In this document: positions 1 to 8,167 of the stretch, one piece after another
Layout: every line of letters begins with the position of its first letter
How positions within the stretch are numbered: the stretch's first letter is position 1
From: Pirellulaceae bacterium
GTDB taxonomy: Bacteria; Planctomycetota; Planctomycetia; Pirellulales; Pirellulaceae
Assembly (NCBI GenBank): GCA_013002105.1
Contig: JABDKS010001089.1
Location: forward strand, 1 to 9,346
Reading direction: 5' to 3'
DNA: 9,346 bases
Notes under the pieces: generated by a model
The model's input: only the letters and a program-made list of their open reading frames with translations
Database searches by the model: none
What the model was told of the DNA's origin: nothing
Position numbers and translations under genes: made by a program

Positions 1-46
1 CCTCCCGCGCGTATGACTTTCCATTGGAAAACACGCTGTCGCGGGA

Positions 47-48
<2 letters not shown>
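1..48. repeat. palindromic intergenic repeat, left hairpin
   Basis: Perfect 9-bp inverted repeat: CCTCCCGCG (1-9) pairs with CGCGGGAGG (40-48) around a 30-nt loop. A sister hairpin with almost the same stem (CTCCCACG/CGTGGGAG) lies on the other side of the insertion sequence at 1343-1389, so this is one member of a repeat cluster that the element has split. It contains no ORF of its own. The left edge is cut by the window start, so the stem may be longer. Confidence 0.7.
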
Positions 49-1329
<1,281 letters not shown>

Positions 1330-1342
1330 CTCAACACAGCCG

Positions 1343-1389
1343 CTCCCACGAACAAGTCTCTATTACATGGATGATTTAGCGCGTGGGAG
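1343..1389. repeat. palindromic intergenic repeat, right hairpin
   Basis: CTCCCACG (1343-1350) pairs with CGTGGGAG (1382-1389) around a 31-nt loop. It has the same size and nearly the same arm as the hairpin at 1-48, and both are followed by GGGT. This is the right part of the repeat cluster split by the insertion sequence. Its first two bases are the right CT core. Confidence 0.65.
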
Positions 1390-1516
1390 GGTGAATTAAA
1401 GAAACCATCAATCACCCGACTTGTGGGTAAAGACAAGGTGGGAACCGGCCCTTCGATTATGCCTACCACCATCCAAATAAAGACAGACAGAACACTAGGC
1501 CGTGCTTAAATTTTTT
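1390..1516. other. intergenic stretch with no recognised gene
   Basis: I see no coding region here that I trust. The stretch holds a short possible hairpin, GGTGG (1437-1441) with CCACC (1466-1470), perhaps the tail of the palindromic cluster. An AT-rich run follows at about 1506-1516, including TTTTTT at 1511-1516. Confidence 0.4.
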
Positions 1517-1612
1517 GTACGCCAGGACCTGTCGTGGCGACACTTTGCCAGGACAGGTCCTGGCCTACGGATACTTTGCAAAACATTTGCCAGGACAGGT
1601 CCTGGCCTACGG
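1517..1612. repeat. three copies of a near-palindromic CCAGGACAGGTCCTGG repeat
   Basis: Two identical 24-bp copies lie at 1547-1570 and 1589-1612, spaced 42 bp start to start. Each has the core CCAGGACAGGTCCTGG followed by CCTACGG. A third copy at 1517-1539 is in the opposite orientation and slightly degenerate (CCAGGACCTGTCGTGG). The arms CCAGGAC/GTCCTGG are self-complementary except for the central AG. ACTTT or CATTT precedes the direct copies, and ATACTTT follows the first. The block lies downstream of ogt. It lacks a T-run on the minus strand after the hairpins, so it is not an obvious terminator for that operon. Confidence 0.75.
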
Positions 1613-1630
1613 CTTTGATTCATCAAGCCG
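1610..1630 (-). terminator. possible weak hairpin downstream of ogt
   Basis: CGGCTT (1610-1615) pairs with AAGCCG (1625-1630) around a 9-nt loop, ten bases past the ogt stop. No U-tract follows on the minus strand, so termination is only suggested by position. It may simply stabilise the 3' end of the transcript. Confidence 0.25.
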
Positions 1631-1639
1631 TTGGCGAGT

Positions 1640-2176
1640 TCAGCTTTTACAAAAGATTAGTTCGCGTTGACCTTGTTGGCTGTTGCAGGTGCGCTCCAGG
1701 TCCAATAAGGCTTGCTTTGTTTCTAAGCCACCGGGCGCACTGAATCCGCGGAGTTGCCCGTTGGAAGCGATCACGCGGTGGCAGGGAATGACCAACAAGA
1801 TGCGGTTGCGCGACATCGCCGCCCCAACCGCGCGACTGGCCCGATCGTTGCCGGCTCTTGCTGCAAGTTGCTTGTAGGTCCATGTTTGGCCGGCTGGAAT
1901 TTGACGACAGCAGGCATAGACACGGGCGGTGAAGTCCGTCCAGAGGGTTGAATCGATGCGAACGTCCGCAAACGTGCCCTGTCCGGAATCACAAAACGCA
2001 GCGAGCTGTCGATCAAACGATTCGATCTGGCGATCCAATGCTGTCGACGCAGTTGCCGCGGCGTCGATCCGGGCATCGCCCGGATGGTTCCATTGAACGC
2101 GATAAAGTCCGTGCTGCGTCCACTGCGACCAAATCGTGCCAAGTGTTGTTTTGTGTTGCTGGATGATGGCATTCAC
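1640..2176 (-). CDS. ogt: methylated-DNA--protein-cysteine S-methyltransferase (Ogt/MGMT family)
   Basis: Suicide repair enzyme that moves the alkyl group from O6-alkylguanine (and O4-alkylthymine) to its own cysteine. Counted from the GTG used here (178 aa), the C-terminal DNA-binding domain spans about 80-165. It has the helix-turn-helix segment GQTWTYKQLAARAG, then RAVGAAMSRN with the arginine-finger region, and the active site IPCHRVI with acceptor Cys132, followed by NGQLRGFSAPGGLETK. The N-terminal ~75 residues are poorly conserved, as usual. Two starts are possible. GTG at 2176 has GGAAAG about 10 nt upstream and begins 7 nt past the mnmE stop. TTG at 2209 would overlap mnmE by 26 nt and lacks a ribosome-binding site. 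I prefer 2176. It is the last gene of the dsbD-mnmE-ogt run. Confidence 0.93.
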   Translation of the reverse strand: MNAIIQQHKTTLGTIWSQWTQHGLYRVQWNHPGDARIDAAATASTALDRQIESFDRQLAAFCDSGQGTFADVRIDSTLWTDFTARVYACCRQIPAGQTWTYKQLAARAGNDRASRAVGAAMSRNRILLVIPCHRVIASNGQLRGFSAPGGLETKQALLDLERTCNSQQGQRELIFCKS

Positions 2177-2183
2177 GCGGATA

Positions 2184-3560
2184 TCACTTTCCGATACAGA
2201 AGCGCCCAAAGACGCGGTCTAGGATATCATCGGTATACACCGCCCCGGTGACTTCGCCTAGACATTGAACTGCCAGTCGCAGTTCGGCGGAAACAAACTC
2301 ATGGCCTTGCTGTGCGGATGTCAATTCCATCGCACGGCAGATAGCGTGAATGGCCTTACCCATGGTGTCATGACAGCGGGCCGCCGTGCCAACCACCGAG
2401 CCAATCTCCTCTGCATCAAAACTGGCGATGGTGTCCGAGATTGCCTTTTTCAGCGCATCGATACCTTGGCCGGTCACGCTACTGGTCAAGATCCAACGCG
2501 GATCGAGGGAACTTGCGACACCGAGATCGACCTTGGTTCCGACCCAGAGATCAACGACGCTTTGCCGCCGCGGTTGCGCCGCGTCGATCAGTGTTTGCGA
2601 GGCCTGTTGTAGATCCATTCGTGACGTATCGACACACCAGACTCGGATACTCGCATCATCGCTGGCACGACCGGCATGCTGTTGAGCGCGATTGGCAATG
2701 AACGCGTCGTTGCCATCTCCCACCACGACTTCGATTCCGGCGGTGTCGACAAACTGAACGACCACTCCGTCCAGGTTGGCGTCGATCGTTACGACATCTC
2801 GAGTGGTACCGGCGACGTCCGCAACAATTGCGACGTCACTGCCGACTAATCGATTGAGCAATTGGCTCTTGCCCGCATTGGGTTCGCCGCGGAGCGCGAT
2901 CACGGGTTTGGATGGAGTCCCACGTCGCGTCAGCATCGTTTGTTGTGTTGTGCGTAGTTGATCGACAATTTCCGAGAGTCGCTGCACCAGCACATCGTCG
3001 CTAATGAATTCGATGTCTTCATCGACAAAGTCCAATCCCGCTTCGACATCCGCCAGCAAGTCCAGCATCGTGCTACGCATTTGTTCGAGCGGTTGCGAGA
3101 GGTTGCCAGCGAGTTGCCGCAAGGCATGATCCAGCGCACCGCGGTGTTGCGCATCGATGACCCCCAGAACCGCTTCGGCCTGAGTCAGGTCCAATCGTCC
3201 GGCCAGAAAAGCACGCATGGTGAATTCACCTGGACGCGCGGCGCGAGCGCCCGCAACGAGCACCGCGTCGACGACGGCTTGCAGAATTGGCAACGATCCG
3301 TACGTGTGGAATTCCGCGGACGGTTGGCCGGTGTAACTGCGGCTGGACGGCCAAACCAGTACGCGCAAATCGATCGGGCCAATTGGGGCACTCGTATCGA
3401 GGCACAGCGGCAGCGCCGTCGCAGTCGAAATGCCGGTCGAATCGAGCCCCAGTTGATGCAGGATCGAGAGAACATCATTCCCGGACAGCCGTATGACACC
3501 TCGCAACGACGGCGATGTCGGCGAAGCAATTGCGACGATCGTGTCGTCGATGTCCAGCAC
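2184..3560 (-). CDS. mnmE: tRNA uridine-5-carboxymethylaminomethyl modification GTPase MnmE
   Basis: Cytoplasmic GTPase that, with MnmG, builds the (carboxymethyl)aminomethyl group on U34 of certain tRNAs. At 458 aa it is normal length. The N-terminal tetrahydrofolate-binding and dimerisation domain (1-115) begins DDTIVAIASP and has GVIRLSG and ARPGEFTMRAFLAGRLDLTQAEAV (107-131). The inserted G domain has P-loop GEPNAGKS (225-232), GTTRD (251-255) and DTAG (272-275). The G4 motif is TKVD (342-345) instead of the usual NKxD. The C-terminus ends in FCIGK with the conserved cysteine at 455. The start is GTG, 4 nt after the dsbD stop, which suggests translational coupling. A long ORF on the opposite strand (2958-3686) is a shadow of this gene. 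Confidence 0.96.
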   Translation of the reverse strand: MLDIDDTIVAIASPTSPSLRGVIRLSGNDVLSILHQLGLDSTGISTATALPLCLDTSAPIGPIDLRVLVWPSSRSYTGQPSAEFHTYGSLPILQAVVDAVLVAGARAARPGEFTMRAFLAGRLDLTQAEAVLGVIDAQHRGALDHALRQLAGNLSQPLEQMRSTMLDLLADVEAGLDFVDEDIEFISDDVLVQRLSEIVDQLRTTQQTMLTRRGTPSKPVIALRGEPNAGKSQLLNRLVGSDVAIVADVAGTTRDVVTIDANLDGVVVQFVDTAGIEVVVGDGNDAFIANRAQQHAGRASDDASIRVWCVDTSRMDLQQASQTLIDAAQPRRQSVVDLWVGTKVDLGVASSLDPRWILTSSVTGQGIDALKKAISDTIASFDAEEIGSVVGTAARCHDTMGKAIHAICRAMELTSAQQGHEFVSAELRLAVQCLGEVTGAVYTDDILDRVFGRFCIGK

Positions 3561-3564
3561 CTGA

Positions 3565-6186
3565 TCAGTGCGTCAGAGACGCAATGGGTGGTTGAGCCGA
3601 TGAGTTGGCTGTTCGATCTAGACTCGGTCCTGCTTGGCGTAACGCTTCCAAAACAGATCCTTGCGAAACCAAGTCACGGAGAATAATCGGCTGATCGGGT
3701 TGATCCCCGGGATAAATCGCCAGCAGCGGAATCGACCGACTCTGCAGTTCTTCGAGTTTCTTCTTGATCGACGGATCGTCGCGGTTGCTCCAGTCAGCGA
3801 TCATCGCGACAGCATCCAGTTCTTGAACCAATTTACGAGTTGGTTCGGTATCGATTGCGAATTTCGTATTCACTTGGCAATTCACACACCAGTTGGCGGT
3901 GAAATCCAGCATCACCGTCTTGCCTTCGCTTTGCAACTGAGCCAAACGAGCTTCGCTGTACGGCTCCCACTTCAGAATCTTTTCGCCGCCATCGAAAAAC
4001 TGAAACGCTCCAACTCCGATCACGACGGCTGTCGTGACACCCACCACCCAAGCGGAAAATCGTCGACCGACGCGATCCCAGTTAGGAACCTGGCCGATAA
4101 TCCAGCAACCAAACCAGACGCCGATCAGCGTGATGAACAATGGTGTTTTTTCATTGTCCTCGAACCCCGCAAAGAAGAATGCGACGGTGCCAAGGAACAG
4201 GAATGCGAGGAACTGCTTGAGCGTCTCCATCCAATTGCCCGGCTTGGGCAACCAGCTGACCAGCGATGGTTTTGCGCCGATAATTACGTAGGGCAGAGAC
4301 ATGCCCAGACCAACGACCATGAAAATGGCAACCGTCTGCACGGGTGTTAAACCGAGTGTCAGGCCAAAAATGGCACCCAACATCGGACCGCTGCAGGGCG
4401 TGGCCAATATCGTTGCAAACATCCCTTTGGAAAATGCACCGATGTATCCTTCGCGATTCTGAATCTCCTGCGAAGCTTTACCAGCAGCCATGCCGGGGAC
4501 CGGGATTTCCCACACATCCAAGTAGCTCAGCGCGAGTGCAAACAACACAATCGCTAGTCCCAGACGAACCGAGAAAAACGTGAATTGTTCGCCCCAGGCA
4601 AACGAGAACATCACGGCCAGGGCTGCCAGCAGTGCGAACACGAACAAGATGCCCGCGACATAAACCAAGTTCAAAATGAAAACGCGTCGCTGATCTTCGC
4701 CCGCTTGTTTGACAAAACTCATGATCTTTAATCCGACGACCGGCAGCACGCACGGCATCACATTCAAGATCACGCCGCCGGCGAATGCCAGCAACAAAAT
4801 CAGTGCAAAGGGCGTTGTCGCCTCGGCGTCAGCGACAGGCGCTGCCGATGCGTCGCGTGACGTGGATTGCGAACCGATCGCGGCGACTGCCGGGCCCACG
4901 TCGCTATTGTTGTCGCTGCCGTCGGGAGTGTTTTCAGGGGTGATGGCGGGTGTTGCGCTCGCGAGATCATCGACCCATTTGACAGTGCCAGCCGCATCGA
5001 GCGCCTCGGCTCGTTTAGCCGAAACCAACTGAATGTCTTGTCGGCCGGTCCCGTCACCGACCAAGATCGCGGTTTTGAATTTCAATGCCATCGGTGGATG
5101 ACAAGCATTATCCGTGCAGGCCTGATAGACAATGAATCCTTCGATATCATGTTCCCCGGGCTCTGTTCCTTCGGGAACTTTCACCGGCAGCGACCAAGTG
5201 ACTTTGCCTTTGTAGTAGCGCTGGGCGGGCAATGTCGGCAGCACCTTTTTGGAAATCACCGGCTCATCGGTCGTCGGCGCCGCGATTTTCAAATCGCTCT
5301 TTTTTGTGATCACAAAATTCGTTGATGAATCCGCGTCATCGGTCACGGCGGCGTAGACATGGAATTTTGCGTCCGGCGTTGCGGTAAAGCGGAGGCGGGC
5401 GGTTTCACCCGGCGCGATCGCCTTGGGCGCCGTCGCTGTCCAGCCCACGACGTACTTGCCGTCACGGAATACCTTCGGTTTTGCAGCCTTACTATCTTCC
5501 GCGGATTTTGCGTCAGCAGCGACGGTCTGTTTTTGATCACCGGACGGCGCGTCACCGTCGTATTTTGCCGTCAGGACTTCTTCGACCGGAATGCACTTGC
5601 CCGCATCCGTGCACGTCAAACCGTCGACAGCAACTTGGATGTCACCGCGAAAACCGGGTGGGACGATGATCGGTGCGGACCAGAGCACCGAGTCGGAGAA
5701 CTCCTCGATCGTGATCCCTTTAAAAATCTTCGAGACACTCCTTGCAGGTGGTCGATCGGGCGTGAAGGCTGCGGACAACTGCGCGCCTTGGGGAGCTTCG
5801 ATGGTGATCTTCGTTGGTAGTGGTCCGCCGGGTGGCTGCGTCGTTGAATTGACGTGCCAACCACGGCCCAGCAACGCTTCGACTTCCAAAACGCCCTCGT
5901 CCGTCCCCGGTCGCAAAACGTAGCGTGCGGACCAGTCAGCAGGATTCTCCGATTCGCCGCCAAATCCTCCCAAGTTCACATTGGGAAAGATACTGCCGTC
6001 ACCCGCAAAATCGTCTTGTGCTTGGACGCTTGAGATGGGGAAGGCTGGAATGGCACCGAATTGTCCCGTCACAAGCAGTGCGAGCGCAAGCAAGAGCGGA
6101 CCGCCGATAATTCGTCTGTAAATAGAAATGCCAGATCGGACCATGTTGTTTTGCCGCGAGGCGACTGTGGTTTGAATGACCATCAT
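3565..6186 (-). CDS. dsbD: DsbD-type thiol:disulfide interchange protein with two N-terminal domains
   Basis: Inner-membrane protein that carries reducing electrons from cytoplasmic thioredoxin to the periplasm, for cytochrome c assembly and disulfide isomerisation. At 873 aa it is longer than E. coli DsbD (about 565). A signal sequence with a hydrophobic core lies at about 30-50, with possible cleavage after VQA (56). Two DsbD-alpha/DsbC-like periplasmic domains follow. The first (about 80-210) has the cysteine pair in TCTDAGKC (192/198), and the second (about 240-375) has the pair in ACTDNAC (357/362). A low-complexity linker covers 405-455. The transmembrane electron-transfer domain (about 458-730) carries NVMPCVLP (Cys479) and ATPCSGP (Cys598). 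The C-terminal thioredoxin domain has NWCVNC (767/770) and cis-Pro820. Two adjacent ATG codons (6186, 6183) could start it, and no clear Shine-Dalgarno sequence is seen. The promoter in the preceding gap supports this start region. Confidence 0.95.
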   Translation of the reverse strand: MMVIQTTVASRQNNMVRSGISIYRRIIGGPLLLALALLVTGQFGAIPAFPISSVQAQDDFAGDGSIFPNVNLGGFGGESENPADWSARYVLRPGTDEGVLEVEALLGRGWHVNSTTQPPGGPLPTKITIEAPQGAQLSAAFTPDRPPARSVSKIFKGITIEEFSDSVLWSAPIIVPPGFRGDIQVAVDGLTCTDAGKCIPVEEVLTAKYDGDAPSGDQKQTVAADAKSAEDSKAAKPKVFRDGKYVVGWTATAPKAIAPGETARLRFTATPDAKFHVYAAVTDDADSSTNFVITKKSDLKIAAPTTDEPVISKKVLPTLPAQRYYKGKVTWSLPVKVPEGTEPGEHDIEGFIVYQACTDNACHPPMALKFKTAILVGDGTGRQDIQLVSAKRAEALDAAGTVKWVDDLASATPAITPENTPDGSDNNSDVGPAVAAIGSQSTSRDASAAPVADAEATTPFALILLLAFAGGVILNVMPCVLPVVGLKIMSFVKQAGEDQRRVFILNLVYVAGILFVFALLAALAVMFSFAWGEQFTFFSVRLGLAIVLFALALSYLDVWEIPVPGMAAGKASQEIQNREGYIGAFSKGMFATILATPCSGPMLGAIFGLTLGLTPVQTVAIFMVVGLGMSLPYVIIGAKPSLVSWLPKPGNWMETLKQFLAFLFLGTVAFFFAGFEDNEKTPLFITLIGVWFGCWIIGQVPNWDRVGRRFSAWVVGVTTAVVIGVGAFQFFDGGEKILKWEPYSEARLAQLQSEGKTVMLDFTANWCVNCQVNTKFAIDTEPTRKLVQELDAVAMIADWSNRDDPSIKKKLEELQSRSIPLLAIYPGDQPDQPIILRDLVSQGSVLEALRQAGPSLDRTANSSAQPPIASLTH

Positions 6187-6212
6187 TTTTCGTAAATATC
6201 AACTGTACGCGG

Positions 6213-6242
6213 ATTCTACTTGTGTCGTGAACAGCGAGTCAA
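6213..6242 (-). promoter_or_regulatory. sigma70-like promoter of dsbD-mnmE-ogt
   Basis: On the minus strand, TTGACT (6242-6237, 5 of 6 consensus) is followed after 18 bp by TAGAAT (6218-6213, 5 of 6 consensus). This lies in the 72-bp gap between the kinase stop and the dsbD ATG and predicts a start near 6206 with a leader of about 20 nt. It suggests that dsbD, mnmE and ogt form their own transcription unit. Confidence 0.6.
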
Positions 6243-6258
6243 TGTTTTCGTGCTTTAC

Positions 6259-7281
6259 CTAGCTGTCCAAGACGGCCAATTTCACCAACTCGTTGATTCT
6301 TGCCGCAACAGGCTCGTTTCCGCACGGAAATTCTCTTCGCTGATCTTTCAGCCAAATGACCCAATTTGCCAAGCTGATCCATGTGGAACTGAAGTGCAAA
6401 TCGCGTGCAAAGTCGAGGAAAGGCGTGCATTTTTTCCTTCCTTGAAATGGCGAAACGGCACCGTAACCCGCCAAAATAGCTTCCCAAATATCATCGGAAT
6501 TGTTTTGGCCAGTCAAGAAACTGCCGCCAAAGCGGACAAGATCCGCCCACGGGCTATCGACTCGCACTGCATCAAAATCGACCAGTCCGGTGACGTTGTC
6601 ATGAGTAAACAGTAGATGTTCTCTGTGAATGTCTCGCAGTACCCACTGTGTCGACGCGGTTTCGACCTGATACCGCTGTAATGATCGGGTGATCCGTTTT
6701 GCGACTGAAGGCCAATTCTGTCGCAGCAGGTCAGATGCACGACCAAGGGCGTGGCCGAGGTCCGCGGGAAAGTGTGAGTCGGCAGCCGCGATTGCCCTGG
6801 GCAGGATAGGATCGATTGCCGCGGCTCGTTCGATTCGCGACATGACGACCGGTGCGATTTGCTGTCGCGACCCGAGTGACTCAACGGCCCGATGAAACTG
6901 CCTGATCGCCGACGCACCGCGACGAATCTGATCGAGCGACGCATCCAACGCGAGGGGCCGACCGGGCATCCATTGGCACATATCCCAAAGCGTTTGGTCG
7001 CAGACAACAGGTCCGCATCGTTGGGGATCGATCGCTACGACACTCGGGACGATATCGCAGGCGTTTTTTTTCGCGACTGTCAGCACATGATGGATTTGAT
7101 TGACGCGATCGATCGCAACGCCGCGTGGCCATCGCCGCAGGGCGAAACTTTGTTCGTGTGGTCCGTCGCATCGAAAAACGATGGCACCACTCATTCCAGG
7201 AGCGACCAGCTCCGCATTTGATACGCCGTGCCCAGTGCGAAGTGCGTCGGCGATGGGTTGTGGAATTCGGTTGTCGATCAC
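6259..7281 (-). CDS. aminoglycoside-phosphotransferase-fold (APH-like) kinase, substrate unknown
   Basis: A 340-aa protein of the APH/choline-kinase-like fold, presumably a cytoplasmic small-molecule kinase. The N-lobe has a loop-like PGMSGAIVFRC (28-38) and FALRRWP (46-52), where the nucleotide-binding lysine would be expected. The catalytic segment is VLRDIHREHLLF (214-225), which carries the aspartate D217, and it is followed by TGLVDFDAV (231-239) with the metal-binding D235 and DSPWADLVRF (242-251). The usual HGDxxxxN reads LRDxxxxH, with histidine 222 where the metal-binding asparagine is common. The start is GTG at 7281, overlapping the tsaE stop as GTGA, so translation is probably coupled to tsaE. 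Function beyond the fold is not known. Nothing suggests real antibiotic resistance. Confidence 0.78.
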   Translation of the reverse strand: MIDNRIPQPIADALRTGHGVSNAELVAPGMSGAIVFRCDGPHEQSFALRRWPRGVAIDRVNQIHHVLTVAKKNACDIVPSVVAIDPQRCGPVVCDQTLWDMCQWMPGRPLALDASLDQIRRGASAIRQFHRAVESLGSRQQIAPVVMSRIERAAAIDPILPRAIAAADSHFPADLGHALGRASDLLRQNWPSVAKRITRSLQRYQVETASTQWVLRDIHREHLLFTHDNVTGLVDFDAVRVDSPWADLVRFGGSFLTGQNNSDDIWEAILAGYGAVSPFQGRKKCTPFLDFARDLHFSSTWISLANWVIWLKDQRREFPCGNEPVAARINELVKLAVLDS

Positions 7282-7787
7282 TTCGCCGCGTCCATCGCTC
7301 GGACAACAGCGTCGACACCACGTTGAATCATGGCATCGTCACAGAAAAGTCCGATGTTGCGTTGTTGATCGTCGTCAGCGATCGTCATGCAGATCCAAAG
7401 CGTCTCGGGGGGCATCACGCGCGGCATTCGGTCTGCCCATTCGACCAACGTCCACGCCTCGGTGTCTTCGAACAGTTCATCGACGCCCAATTCTGTAAAT
7501 TCGTCTTCGTCCGCCACCCGGTAGGCGTCCAAATGGTGCAAATTGATTTGACCCTGATGGGTTTGCAACAGCGTAAATGTGGGACTGGTCACCGCATCGG
7601 AATCGATGTCGGCGGCACGTGCGATGGCTTGTACGAACGTCGTTTTTCCCGCTCCCAACGTGCCAACCAAGCCGATCACGCAGGATGCCGGTAGATGCGC
7701 GACGATGGCTTCAGCCAGTTGCGTCAGCTTTGGCAGATCGACAGCATCGAATTGGGCGACGGGCTGGCCAAACGGGGGAGTGGTCAC
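7278..7787 (-). CDS. tsaE: tRNA threonylcarbamoyladenosine biosynthesis ATPase TsaE
   Basis: Small P-loop ATPase that works with TsaB and TsaD to make t6A37 on ANN-decoding tRNAs. Counted from the GTG at 7787 it has 169 aa, near the usual 150-160. Motifs are the Walker A GTLGAGKTT (42-50), SPTF (68-71), HHLDAYR (84-90), the acidic DEDEFTELGVDELFED and VEWADRM (115-121). The frame stays open upstream to a TTG at 7937, which would add 50 residues with no family counterpart (SSILWYQRRSF...), so I chose the shorter form. A possible promoter at 7850-7877 also favours it. No strong Shine-Dalgarno sequence is seen. The stop overlaps the kinase start by 4 bp, making a two-gene unit. Confidence 0.92.
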   Translation of the reverse strand: MTTPPFGQPVAQFDAVDLPKLTQLAEAIVAHLPASCVIGLVGTLGAGKTTFVQAIARAADIDSDAVTSPTFTLLQTHQGQINLHHLDAYRVADEDEFTELGVDELFEDTEAWTLVEWADRMPRVMPPETLWICMTIADDDQQRNIGLFCDDAMIQRGVDAVVRAMDAAK

Positions 7788-7849
7788 GGGAACATTTAAT
7801 CTGCGGGTAGGAAACAAAGATGTCGCGTTGGGAATTGTGGTGGACCCGT

Positions 7850-7877
7850 ATCGTAAAGAATCGCCTGCTGATGTCGA
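7850..7877 (-). promoter_or_regulatory. possible promoter of tsaE
   Basis: On the minus strand, TCGACA (7877-7872, 5 of 6) is followed after 16 bp by TACGAT (7855-7850, 4 of 6), giving a leader of about 55 nt to the GTG at 7787. It is only a pattern match, and a longer tsaE from 7937 would place it inside the gene. Confidence 0.3.
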
Positions 7878-7937
7878 TGCGATCGCTTGGCCGGCCAGGT
7901 GAAACGATCGTCGCTGATACCACAGAATTGAACTCAA

Positions 7938-8167
7938 TGGCGGTCCAGTTCGTCATTACAGGGGAATCGAATCGGGGCTGAGATTACGTCAAGACCGACG
8001 CTGGGGTAGGATCTTGGCCACGCAGCGGTCGGAAATACGCGGTCAAAGGCTACTGGCAATGGGCGTTAGCCGTCGTGGAGCTGGTCAATGATCCCCGAGT
8101 CGGAGGATCTTTAACAGGATCTACTACAGTGAAATCAAGCTGTGGCATCAAACGAGGAATGTAGTAG
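7938..8167. other. divergent intergenic region between tsaE and the wecA-like gene
   Basis: It carries the leaders of both divergent genes. I find no convincing coding region, RNA gene or strong promoter. The only clear motifs are near its right end: the ribosome-binding site GAGGA at 8154-8158 and the flanking inverted repeat CTACTAC/GTAGTAG. Confidence 0.45.
8121..8167 (+). promoter_or_regulatory. ribosome-binding site inside an inverted repeat, wecA-like leader
   Basis: CTACTAC (8121-8127) and GTAGTAG (8161-8167) are perfect 7-bp inverted arms around a 33-nt loop. The Shine-Dalgarno sequence GAGGA (8154-8158) lies in the loop, 9 nt before the GTG start. The right arm touches the start codon, so folding could affect initiation. 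A DNA-binding site is an equal possibility. Confidence 0.35.

Noticed and set aside
1547..1612. CCAGGAC/GTCCTGG hairpins as a rho-independent terminator of the ogt operon
   Set aside because: No T-run follows on the minus strand; the nearby homopolymer at 1511-1516 reads as A on that strand. Kept as a repeat only.
1517..1612. CRISPR array
   Set aside because: Only two exact units with an 18-bp spacer, a third inverted, and no cas genes; the unit is a palindrome of the REP kind.
2958..3686. Plus-strand ORF of 242 codons
   Set aside because: It is antisense to mnmE and the end of dsbD, both clear by motif; no recognisable protein features.
7125..7694. Plus-strand ORF of 189 codons
   Set aside because: It is antisense to the kinase and tsaE, whose motifs are intact; no family features.
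7788..7937. 50-residue N-terminal extension of TsaE from the TTG at 7937
   Set aside because: It has no counterpart in the TsaE family, no ribosome-binding site, and contains a possible promoter.
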